From assembly GCA_963675135.1 (NCBI GenBank), contig OY776119.1, positions 75,695,727 to 75,759,726 on the forward strand: a DNA stretch of 64,000 nucleotides, written 5' to 3'. Below are positions 11,089 through 21,006 of the stretch, in pieces. The position numbers were made by a program, and so were the translations under genes. Source of the stretch: Galeopsis tetrahit (lineage: Eukaryota; Streptophyta; Magnoliopsida; Lamiales; Lamiaceae). A model generated the notes under the pieces. That model did no database searches, was not told the DNA's origin, and saw nothing but the letters and a program-made list of their open reading frames with translations. Numbering within the stretch: position 1 is the stretch's first letter; every line of letters begins with the position of its first letter.

Positions 11089-14000
11089 GGGCAGCCGGAT
11101 CAGCAAGGAGGAGTGGAGTTCCATCAAAGTCCTCCGGTGACAATCGACGACGATGATCTTTACGAACCTCCTCCGCCAAAAGTTAATCAGTTTCCTCCTC
11201 CTCCACCACCTGTAAAAAATCATGAAGTAGATTACAATATTAAGCCACCGCCGCAGCAAGATGATGTTCATCAGTTTCCTCCGCCACCCAACCAAGATAC
11301 TAATAATGTTCAACCGTTTCCTCCGCCGCCGGAGCCAGATAATAATAATAATAATGCTCAACCGTTTCCTCCGCCGCCGCAGCCCTTTCCACCTAAGCCA
11401 GATAATATTAATGGTCAACCGTTTCCTCCGCCGCCTAAGCCTCCTCAACCTCAACCTGCAATTAATGGATCACTTCAGCCTTGGAAAACTGAACTCTTCG
11501 ATTGCATGTTAAACCCGCAAAACGGTACTCCCTCCTGTTCTTAATATAAGTCGTTTTAACGTTTTGTTTTCTTTTTAATTAAATTATATGTTGTTTTACA
11601 CTTTTCAATGCAAATTAATTGCATTTCTTCCAAATTTAACCTTAAGAGTACTAAATATTTACATAAATGTATTTTTTTTAATGAGATGTACAATTATTAA
11701 TTTAGGGTAACATGAGAAATAATTTATTTTTTTAATATGTGTGTATGAGTTTAGGATGACATATATTTTGAGTAGGAGGGAGTAATTTATAATATCTAAC
11801 CTTTACTACCAATCAATTATTCTTGAAAAATGTTGTTACCATGCACGATTTCTAATTTTGTTTTATTTTTATGCAATATATGATTAGCTACTATATTTGT
11901 AAAAAATATCTAAACCATACTCCTACCTCTCATATTTAAAATATACTCCGTCGTAAGTTATTTTAGATCAACTTCTGCTCACTTTAATTTTTGACTTTGC
12001 TTTTAATTAATGTCTATAGTACTTCTCATAATTTAAAGAAGAACACATCTATATAAATATACAATTAATTTGCATTGAAAGTTACAAATGTCATAGAATT
12101 TTTGCAAGGAAAATTAAAGGTGATCAAAAATACTTCAGAAAATCATAATAAATTGAAATTTATTTTTATATATGCAATTATATGAATGCCAAATTAAAGA
12201 ATATCCTAAAAAAAGCTTTAATTTTCATATTATATGTTGAAAATAAACATGAAACGAAAAAAAATATTAAAATTAAAATTTAGACGGAAGAGATTAAAAT
12301 TTTCAATTTTTGAAGGTCATTTTTCCAGAAAAATAATATATTCTATTCACGATAAACGGCTGTGTCTGTATATATAAATAGATTTTAAGTTATTTTTTCT
12401 TCTAATTTTTGTCTTGGTATAAAAATTTAAGTTTATTTACTCAGAATGAAAAATTAGAAGAAAAATATTCTTAAAATTAAAGATATGGCGTATGAAAAAT
12501 ATATTATTACTTTTGGAGTAGATTTTTTTTAGAATATACTCTTTCCATTCAATTTTATTGTTCTCAAATATTATACATCCGCTGCAATCATCATTTATGT
12601 ACTCAAATCATCGTTAACTTATAATTTATACATAAAAAAATGACTTTATATTTATTATTGTACTAGATTAATCTGGCCCAGCAGATTCACCAGTTTAATA
12701 GAACTTAGACTGCACAATACCACATCATACTCCCAACCTATTTATTTTATGCATAAAATTTTTGTGATGCAAAATGATGATTTTACTATGATATTATATA
12801 TACATGCATTATAATTTTTAGGTATTAAAAAGCAGCTTGTGATTTTCGATAGATCTTTAATTTTCATAATTTCGATGTTAATTAATACGTACACATGCAT
12901 ATTTCAGCTCTCATCACACTGTTGTTCCCATGCGTAACGTTTGGACAAATTGCGGAAGTAGTGGACGCTGGAAGTACCTGTAAGTATATCTCTAGCTAGC
13001 TCTCGATCTCAACTATTTAAAAACATATATATTGCAGTTGCATTTATATATATATATATATTCATCATGTCATGATTAATTGTAGCATGTACAACGAGCG
13101 GAATGATGTACTCGGTGATCGTATGTTTCATAGTGCCATGCATAATGTCATGCACCTATCGAACCAAATTGAGAAGCAAATTTGGGCTGGCTGAATCCCC
13201 AGCATCAGATTTTCTAATTCACTGTTTCTGTGAATACTGTGCTCTCTGTCAGGAATATAGAGAGCTCGAGCAAAGAGGCATTGACCCTTCTATAGGTACT
13301 CTATATATATATCTTTAATTAATTTCTCTAAACTCGATCTCTATATATATGGATATATTTTTTCTTTAAACAATTGTCAAATTAAATTAATTTTGGAATC
13401 AATTTATAAGTACGTAGCCTAATATAGAAAATTAAAGGTTATTTTGTGTTTAATATCTACATTTTCATAAATGAAATTAAAACACTACTACACCAGACCC
13501 TTCATTTTTTACTTTACACATCTACTTTATATTCGTGTCAAAAAAGCCATACTTATTAAATTTGTGTGTGTTTAGCATATAATCGTGTCAAAAAAGCCAT
13601 ACTTATTAAATTTGTGTGTGTTTAGCATATAATCATAAACGCTTAAAATAATAGTATGGTATGAATTTAATATACGAGGTTAAATATGATGTTAAAGGTT
13701 AACCATATGGTGATACAAACTTATTTAAATTGCCGTAGAAAACTTTACCCAGTAAATAAAAGGATATAGTAATTTTAAAAAAAAAAAACTTGACTAGAAA
13801 GAAATAATGCTAGAAGACACCCTTACAAAAATTATTATTTATAATTAAGACTGATTAAGAATGGGGTTGGCCCGATTAAATTTTTGAAAAAATCGACCTA
13901 ATTGTTCAAGATCATGTGAAAATAATAATTTGAATGTTCTAATGATTTTTTATATTTACAGACAGAGTGGTGATGTTTGTTTTGAGATTTTTAAAATCCG

Positions 14001-14365
14001 GATGATTTGTATGTTTTGTGTTTGTTTTGGGATTTAAGTAAGGTATATAATTTAACTTTATAGTATAAAATTTATAGGTGTTTATATATGATTTTTAGAT
14101 ATTTATATGGTTGACTTTTATAAAATTTATAAATATTTTATATGGTGAAATTTTAAAATGCTAATTTTAAATCCCAAATAGAATTAAATCCAAATTTTCC
14201 GTCCCAAACAAATATACCCGAGAGAATGTGTGAAAATAATTAATAGGTGCTGATTATGCGAATTAATATAATTAATTAATTTTAGGATGGTTGGGAAATG
14301 TGGCGAAGCAGCAGCAGCAGCAACAATTTGGAATGACACCTCCACAGCAGCAAAGGATGTTTTGA
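11086..14365 (+). CDS. PLAC8-domain protein (plant cadmium resistance / FW2.2-like family)
   Basis: Four exons join in frame: 11,086-11,524, 12,908-12,979, 13,086-13,295 and 14,286-14,365, with GT-AG introns, giving 266 residues. Residues 1-130 are a Pro-rich tail with several PFPPPP repeats and Asn runs. Residues ~132-247 form the PLAC8 (Cys-rich) domain: WKTELFDC, then a hydrophobic stretch containing [15 protein letters not shown], then a second hydrophobic stretch with [13 protein letters not shown], then [14 protein letters not shown] and SIGWLGN. The C-terminus is Gln-rich. Family members are small membrane proteins of the plasma membrane that affect cadmium/zinc transport (PCR) or cell number (FW2.2/CNR). 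The usual CCxxxxCPC/CLxxxxCPC motif is reduced here to LLFPC. Start chosen at the first ATG after the TATA box. Intron 1 holds a Stowaway MITE touching the donor. Function within the family is open. Confidence 0.88.
11528..11782. mobile_element. Stowaway-like MITE in intron 1 of the PLAC8 gene
   Basis: CTCCCTCCTGTTC starts at 11,528 and AGTAGGAGGGAG ends at 11,782, the typical Stowaway/Mariner ends, each bordered by TA (11,526-11,527 and 11,783-11,784). The left TA is part of the intron's GT-A donor. The interior is AT-rich and non-coding. Confidence 0.78.
13533..13633 (+). repeat. 50-bp tandem duplication in intron 3
   Basis: Two adjacent, essentially identical 50-bp copies begin TCGTGTCAAAAAAGCCATAC at 13,533 and 13,583. 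Perfect identity suggests a recent duplication. No function inferred. Confidence 0.85.
13955..14215. mobile_element. Candidate MITE in intron 3 of the PLAC8 gene
   Basis: Imperfect inverted ends: GATGTTTGTTTTGAGATTTT on the left and, reverse-complemented, TATTTGTTTGGGACGG on the right. The style is like the PIF-type MITE at 10,321 but I could not fix the TSD. Non-coding. Confidence 0.4.
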
Positions 14366-14710
14366 TGTCGTCATTAATTTGATGAATTGTCCCATATATG
14401 CACCTTTTCTTTAAAATTCCAACTTTTTTTTTCTTTAGTGCAGGAGGATTATTGGTTGTAGGAGTTTGACTTGAAATCACTTCCTCTGCCATCTTCTTAC
14501 AACGATATTACAACGAATTTTACGAACTTCACATATTGATATGGTGCCTCTGCTTCAACCAGATTCAATAATAATAAAGAGGCATCTCTTCTCACTAACA
14601 GGAAATGAAATTAATTACTACTTAACAGAATAAGATCTATCCATTTAGAGATAATCAACTAGTAATTTCAGCAGTTAAAACCAATTTGATTTCTGATCAA
14701 ACTAATAAAT
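14366..14710. other. Region between convergent PLAC8 gene and PLD fragment
   Basis: 3' flank of the PLAC8 gene. A minus-strand open frame from 14,492 (starting MAEEVISSQTPTTN) runs back into the PLAC8 last exon; I do not recognise it and do not call it a gene. No clear poly(A) signal chosen. Confidence 0.35.
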
Positions 14711-14804
14711 ACCTTACTGAAGAAATTCTCACCCCCTCTAGTGAAAGCCTATCCACTTCATAGACCGTGACATGAAGAGTTCCATGAAGCAAGATCTGCG
14801 TCAT
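14711..14804 (-). pseudogene. Phospholipase D alpha, first coding exon fragment
   Basis: Minus-strand reading from ATG at 14,804 gives MTQILLHGTLHVTVYEVDRL, the unmistakable N-terminus of plant PLD alpha (start of the C2 domain that binds calcium and membrane phospholipid). Just upstream is an intron-acceptor-like TCGTAG|GTGAAAAGC, fitting the 5'-UTR intron known in these genes. After about 22 residues the frame slips by one base in a G run (five G where six would restore the frame), after which the family's NFFSK is readable, followed by a donor-like AAG|GTATTT at 14,711. No later PLD exon is visible before the convergent PLAC8 gene. So this is a captured or left-behind gene 5' end and not a working lipase. 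Confidence 0.8.
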
Positions 14805-14809
14805 TGCTT

Positions 14810-15377
14810 TTCACCTACGACACAATTAAGAGATTATAAGTCCACAATCACTTCAGAAGCTCCATAAGAAGATCGATAAAGTGAAAGCGCCAAAAACAGT
14901 TAGAAATCAATAACTTTCGTACTCCATCACTCATTTTTCTTTTTGAATTACATTATATACCCTCCATTTTTCTTAATTCCATGATTCAAACTCAAGATAT
15001 TAAACCTATGTAGTGATTCTCTAACCACTTGAGCTATCTCACTTTGTCATGTACCTAATGTTATTATATTAAGTAGAAGAATTAAACCCCTTTAAGATGC
15101 ATATTAGTAGTCTTAAGTAGAAGAATTAAAACACCTTTAAATAAATGAAATGACGCATGCATATTTAATGGTTACGAAGTATATAAGGAGAACTAAACTT
15201 TAAATGGCCAGTTTTCCTCCGTCAGCCGTTGCCCAAGCAGGTGCCAGGTAAGAGTGTAGTAAAGGGTTATGTATCCACGCGTCTCTTTTTCTTTTAAGTC
15301 TATCTTTTTACTGATCTTTCTCTTCTCTTTTGTTTATTTATCTACATATTTTACTGTATTATTATCCAAGAAACGTC
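14810..15377. other. Intergenic, nothing clear
   Basis: The segment 14,810-14,890 is probably the 5'-UTR intron side of the PLD fragment. The rest is AT-rich; a TATA-less block at 15,200-15,260 precedes a hAT MITE. No gene seen. Confidence 0.4.
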
Positions 15378-15385
15378 TTCCACAC

Positions 15386-16017
15386 TAGGGATGTCAATGG
15401 GGCAGAGCGGGGCAGATAGTTAAATATCCGAATCTGCCCTGCGTTCATAAGTATCTGCCCTGCGACCTGCTGCGGGGCAACATTTCGTGCTCTGCCCTGC
15501 CCTGTGCAAGTCATTGCCCTGCCCTGCCCCATGCACTCCAAAAGTTCAAGTAAAACATGCAGATTAAATTAAATTAAACAATAAAATAAATATTAAAATT
15601 CCACAACTTAATTAAACATTAAGATTAAACATTAGAAATTCACTAAATCATATCCAAGATACTTTTTTTTTTTTACGGAGAATCATATCCAAAATACTTA
15701 ATAGCAAACAAATGTGTTTTGTGAAATTGTGATTTGAAGACAGTGAGAGAGTGAGCGGCAGGATGGGTAAGTTAAATTAGGGTTAGTGGAATAGTGGCCA
15801 TAATTAAATAATATATATATTAATATAATTTTTTTTTTATATTCAGGGCAGGGCAGGGCAGATTTTTATAATACATGGATCCATGCCTGCCCTGCCCTGC
15901 CCTGCGTGCGGGGCGAGGCAGATTTGCCCTGTTTTAAGGATGGGGCAGGGCAGAGCGGATCTAAACCTCTCAGAGCAGGGCGGGTCGACCTCGGGGCAGA
16001 TCATTTTGCCATCCCTA
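15386..16017. mobile_element. hAT-type MITE with 8-bp TSD
   Basis: TTCCACAC is duplicated at 15,378-15,385 and 16,018-16,025. The 632-bp element starts TAGGGATGTCAATGGGGC and ends, reverse-complemented, TAGGGATGGCAAAATG. Sub-terminal arrays of GGGGCAGGGCAG-type words on both sides make it locally GC-rich. The open frames here are antisense readings of these arrays. Non-autonomous. Confidence 0.88.
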
Positions 16018-16025
16018 TTCCACAC

Positions 16026-17749
16026 ACTGTCTGCAATAACTCAGCATTTATAGTCGCTTCTACGCCCCGTCGTTTCCGTCGATGTCAAAGTTTCTAGAAA
16101 GTTAATTTGTTGGTGTAATTTTCTTGTAATTGTTAGTCTAATTCTCGCCTTCTGAAATTTTAATTTGTATTCTCATGTTTTTTGAGTTGCCTTGCGGCCG
16201 TCCCTTTCACCCCTCCCTCCCTCCCTCAGTTAGTTGTTTTGTTCATTGATGTGTTTTTGGGTTAGTGATTAGTGATTACATTGGAAAGAGAGATTGAATT
16301 AGATTATGATTGTTGTACATTTATATGCTCACCAAGTGTTTGATAAATTGTTTGGTAAATTGTTATTTGAGATCACCTTAATTTAAATTGCAAAATTGTT
16401 CCTTCCCTTCTTCTTGCCACCGCTTTGTGTCTACTTTTTCGATATGTTAGTATTTCTTTGTGCAAAATACTACAAAAGGTTGGAATTCAATTGTTAATTT
16501 CTTGTAGTGGTTTTTCAAACTGTTGTTCGTAGCCAAAAATCTATATTTATAAAAGGAGGAAAGTTCTCTCCTGAGCTTGACATGTGGCTCTCCAGCACTT
16601 GACACATGGATTTCTGATCTTGGCACCTAATGCCACGTCAATTAAGTGTTGACATGTGGGCAATGACTCTTCAATTTTTGCCAAGTAATCCTTTTTATTT
16701 AATGTAATTGTTTATGAAGGAATCAAAAAGACTACATAATGGTTTGTTTATGAAGGAATCAAAAAGACTACGTAACGGTTAAAACTCTTCTTCTTCCAAA
16801 TTCTCTCTAAGAAAACTGCATTAGTCTTCCATTGACAAGTTTCAATTGCGTTCATATTTGAACCGTGAGCAAATAATTAGTCTTATGCTGGGAAAATATA
16901 TGTGGATGTTTTCATCTCTACAGAAGATGTTGATTAGCTGTCAGATTTTCCCTTTACCACACTTTTGTTAAATTTGTGTCATCTGAGCAGAATGCTTATT
17001 GCTTAATGTGTGTGTGTTTCCTTCTTGACTCTTATCTTTGAATAGTTAACACTTTAATGTTTGTAGGAATAATGAAGACTTCAAGGAAATATAAGTGTTG
17101 TAGCTGGACAGACTCATGAGGTTTGTTTTCTAGCACAATGCATACTGATAAAGTGCATGCATCCAATAATATTACATATGCATAGCTTTCTGGATTCACA
17201 TATTCTCTTGCTTCAGTATTGTTGCATCAGCTGCTAATATAAATAATTAACACTTAACAATCCATTTTTAATTAGTGTAACTCTGTGCCTTATGGGTTTT
17301 ACCGTTTCTTTTGGTGTCTTTGACAATTGAATCATTAAACTCATATATTACTTGGGATTTCTCGCTGGTACAGGGCAAAATGAATCTGGTATTCTTCTCA
17401 CCCCTGAATGGTTTAGATTTGTTGTAGATCATGAGAAATCACTGCTTTCGCTGCTAAATAATGAAGAGAAGTTCTCATATTTGTATTTTCTATATACTAA
17501 TTAAAAAATCAGTAAAACATTTTTTTATTGTTTTCTCCATCTATATGCCTTCCATTTGATTATCTCAGTGTCTAAGAGTTTTTGTGTTCAATTTCAAGAG
17601 GCTTAATTGTTGTTATGTAGTATCTAAGCTGGTTTAGATGTATTTTTACACCATCTATTTGTGAATATGTTTCTTTGACAATCAGTTACGGCAATAAGAA
17701 ATTAACCATATTAGGATTTATAACAATACTTATGTGACCTTATTTTGTA
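16026..17749. other. Intergenic; small tandem duplication
   Basis: No gene supported. A 36-bp unit containing TTTATGAAGGAATCAAAAAG is repeated at 16,708-16,743 and 16,744-16,779 with two differences. A CT-rich pyrimidine stretch lies at 16,200-16,230. The remainder is AT-rich with leader-like and intron-like character, possibly an old gene relic. Confidence 0.4.
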
Positions 17750-18032
17750 CTCCCTCCGTTCCGGAGGAACTTGCACCCTTTGCCGGCACACATTTTAAGA
17801 AATGTGTAAGAAAATGTGTAATGATTGATGTTTTGAGGGGTAATTTTGTAAACTTTTATGAATAAAGTAAAGTAAAAAGTAGATTGAGTGTGGAAAAGTA
17901 ATGACATATGGGTAAATATGAGTATATTTCAAGGGTGAGGCTTGTGAAAGATATTTCCTTTTATAGAGTGTGCAAATTGATATGGGATATCCATATATAG
18001 AAAGTGTGCAAATTCCTGTGGGACGGAGGGAG
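17750..18032. mobile_element. Stowaway-like MITE
   Basis: Begins CTCCCTCCGTTCC after TA (17,748-17,749) and ends GGGACGGAGGGAG before TA (18,033-18,034). The 283-bp AT-rich interior contains repeated GTGTGCAAATT words near the right end. The ends and TA target are diagnostic of Tc1/Mariner MITEs. Confidence 0.85.
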
Positions 18033-18344
18033 TAGTTCAATTTCTATTGCGATAATTAAAGAAAACGGTGTATTATCTTCGAATTGTTGATATGCTTTGT
18101 AAATTGTATTTTCTGTTAAAGATCATGATTGTTTCCTAAAATTTTATTTTGAAGTGAAAAAATTTAATATAATAACTTGGTTCAATCCACTAAACCAGCT
18201 ACTCGAAGGAAGTTGGTAAGGTACCTCCTCATTCTGTGTTTCTGCACTTGTGAATTTAATTTAAAGGATTACAAAATTTGATCAACTTTCTTTGTCCCAT
18301 ATTTTTCATGATTCTTTTATTTATGCAATCTTTTCAAATTATAG

Positions 18345-18446
18345 AGTTCAACAATTGATACATTTACTGGATATGGAGCACAAAAATGGATGTACCAACA
18401 AAAGAAGCCGTCATCATCAAATGTTAAGACTCAATTGAGGCAGGAG
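18345..18446 (+). pseudogene. Exon-like stretch, 34 codons, unknown
   Basis: Between an acceptor (TTATAG at 18,339-18,344) and a donor (CAGGAG|GTATTG at 18,447) there are 34 open codons including FTGYGAQKWMYQQKKP. The codon use and splice sites look real, but I do not recognise the protein and see no neighbouring exons. It may be an orphan exon of a lost gene. Confidence 0.35.
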
Positions 18447-19723
18447 GTATTGGATTCTCGGTACTTTCTCTTTCTCCTCATCTGCTTTTGTCTATTCTTT
18501 TTTTTTTTTTTTCTAATTTGTTGTTCTGAATTCTTTATTAATTCAAATTCTCCTTTGTCAATCGTTATTGTAACTGTGTGAATACACATGTAATATGTTT
18601 AAGTTCATCGTACATATGCCTCCTCTATAACCATATTTTCTCCTTTGATAATATTACTTGCAAATGTGCTAAAAATAATAAAAACATATAATTAAGCCAA
18701 ACTAAGTTCGTTTGAGATCTATTATATATGCACATTTAACATAACAAATGTTCCATATTAGTATATTACTCATCATATTTTCTCCTCTGGTAATATTACC
18801 TACAAAAGAAATGCTAAACAATGAAACAAAATTAAACTTAAACTAAATCCGAATGAGATCTATTATATATATCTTGGTGTCATCCCTATAATGATTAACT
18901 AAAGAAGCAATTATAGCTCAATGAATATAGTTGTTCCATTATTAAGGCACATTAATAGATTTTGTGCCATAATATTCAGAATTGAGAGCTTCTTTCAATG
19001 ATTGTGTTATTGTACCGTGATCTTATATTACGAACTGAACAGTATTCGTATGATCACTTCTACATTATTTGATAATGTCTGTATTATAGGGAGGCTTATT
19101 GAATTACTAATGAAAATTTCCAAAAGTTTTTCAAAACTCCCTCAATTCATGAAAAGTATGCTCAATTTTTTTTGCACAGATTTAAAAAAAAAAAAAAAGA
19201 TAAAGTAATAGTATTTTAGGGTTATTGTAAGTTAAAGATAAAATGATTGTTTTCATAAAAGGAAATGAGCACACTTTTGATGTACAAATAAATAAGAAAA
19301 GAGAATATAATTTTAGTGGACGAAAGAAGTATTATATTTTGTTAGGTTTACTTTTTCAAGTACCCTGTCCTACTTCGGTTCAAGCCCATTTAAACCCATA
19401 TGTTGTTTGTATTTGATAACTCTTAAGCAGTAGGCTAAAAAATTCACAACAAACAAAATCGAGGATTCATTATATGAACCCAACGATCCTTTTTTTGTTC
19501 TTTACATTTTTGCTTTGTCAATAGGATAAAAATGTTCAGGACATCAGCTGCATTAACTACTTTTTTTCCAATTCAATTTGTGAGAGTTCTTTAATGGCAT
19601 TAACTACTTTTTTTCCAATTCAATTCCTGTGTGTGGATTGTATACCAAAAAAGTGAACAACAGACATTCAATCAAGCAAGAACATACTATGTGGATCACA
19701 CACTTCTATAATGGCAATGCTAT
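18447..19723. other. Intergenic with degenerate duplications
   Basis: Two diverged ~130-bp copies start near 18,635 and 18,775; both hold CATATTTTCTCCT, a GTAATATTAC-like word and GAGATCTATTATATAT. A 29-bp direct repeat containing CATTAACTACTTTTTTTCC sits at 19,550 and 19,597. No gene seen. Confidence 0.45.
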
Positions 19724-19732
19724 ATTTTTTAA

Positions 19733-20029
19733 GGGCTAGTCTTGGGTGAGACCGTCTCACAGAATGAGATCCGTGAGACGGCCCTCATATATAAAAAGTG
19801 ATAATGTTTGAGTAAAAAGTGATAGTGTTTAAGTAAAAAGTGACAGTCACTTTTATTAAAAATATTATCACTTTTTACTTAAACATTATCACTTTTTTTT
19901 ACAAACCCAAATATGGAAAAAAAATCTAAATTATCCTACCCAAAATTTTGATTTTTTTTGAAATATGGGTTAAAAGGGATCCGTCTCACGGAAAAAGATC
20001 CGTGAGACGGTCTCACACAAGTTTTTGCC
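19733..20029. mobile_element. Mutator-like MITE with 9-bp TSD
   Basis: ATTTTTTAA occurs at 19,724-19,732 and 20,030-20,038, a 9-bp TSD as made by MULEs. Inverted ends share CTTG.GTGAGACCGTCTCAC. The interior is itself a fold-back: AAAAAGTGATAATGTTT-type words on the left recur reverse-complemented at 19,860-19,900. Non-coding, 297 bp. Confidence 0.82.
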
Positions 20030-20229
20030 ATTTTTTAAAGTATGTTAAAGTCTTTTTTTTTTTCGACACTCCATTATTAAGGAGGAGGGAGGAAAGGCGA
20101 CTGAGAAACAAGATTCATTCGGAAGAAAAGAAGGTTGTCGTAGTCACTGGTGTTGTGGTAAATGATTAAATTGTGTTTAAGTTTCGTTAATTTAAATCGT
20201 GAAAAATGAAAGTAAAGGATTTGAGTCAT

Positions 20230-20828
20230 TGGTTCCTTGATAAGGGTCAACTTTTAGCTGAATTGTCCTATCAGCAATGTTGGCTAACTCTCTTCAGTTG
20301 AGTTAGCTCCTTAACTTCACTGATCATTAATTGATGGCTCTTAAGCTTTCTTGCTTCCATATTAGTGATTTTGACCCCATCAGCACAATTGACTCTTGCC
20401 TTAGAACATTTCTGGTTCAAGTGTGCTTGGTCAATTCTGCTGGACATCTCCTCTGATCTTGATTGCTTATACATCAGCAGACTTGGTCTTCTTGATGTGT
20501 TCTTCTGAATTGATCATCAGGGAGGTTGTCTCTATACTGAGCTGATCTGAATCTCAGCACAGTTGGTCATTTAGCATATCAGCAGTGTTGGGATCAACTT
20601 GATTCTGAGCCATTGAGGGACTTGATTCTTGTAATCTTCTAAGCTTGTGTTTCCCCTCAACTTGTGCTTCTAAAACAACTATGAGCTGCCTAACATGTCA
20701 GCTTCTCAATTAGCCTGAACTACATGTTCCAACATTCCTGAAACATGTTCATTTAATCATGACTTATCTAATTGGCATGTCTTTAGGGGTTTTGGTATCT
20801 TAATCAAAATCTCATTTTATTCCCAACA
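20230..20828 (-). mobile_element. SIRE-type Copia 3' LTR, partial
   Basis: Minus-strand start TGTTGGGAATAAAATGAGAT at 20,828 equals the SIRE-type LTR start at 47,602 and 342. Homology can be followed to about 20,570 and weaker to 20,230. The far end (expected GGACCAACA) is not found, so the LTR is truncated. A polypurine tract follows on the internal side. Confidence 0.8.
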
Positions 20829-20857
20829 ATTTCCCCCTTTTTGATGATGCCAAAACC
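20829..20857 (-). other. Polypurine tract of the decayed SIRE-type element
   Basis: Minus-strand reading is GGTTTTGGCATCATCAAAAA then GGGGGAAAT against the LTR start, identical in plan to the tract at 61,443-61,472 of the intact element. Confidence 0.85.
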
Positions 20858-21006
20858 TATACAAAGGGGACTTGAATATACTATTACATGTATCTTCAGT
20901 AGATATGACTAAGGTCAAATTTCCTGAAAATGAATGTTAGTTTAATCAAAGTTTAAGTGTATATAGGTTAAGTTAGGCAAGTTAAGATAATGAGATATTA
21001 TCTCTT

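Noticed and set aside
11035..11454. A 139-codon minus-strand ORF, Arg/Leu-rich
   Set aside because: It is the antisense shadow of the proline-rich exon 1 of the PLAC8 gene.
14184..14492. A minus-strand 102-codon ORF beginning MAEEVISS
   Set aside because: Overlaps the last PLAC8 exon on the other strand, has no recognisable family, and its 3' half is intron and MITE-like sequence.
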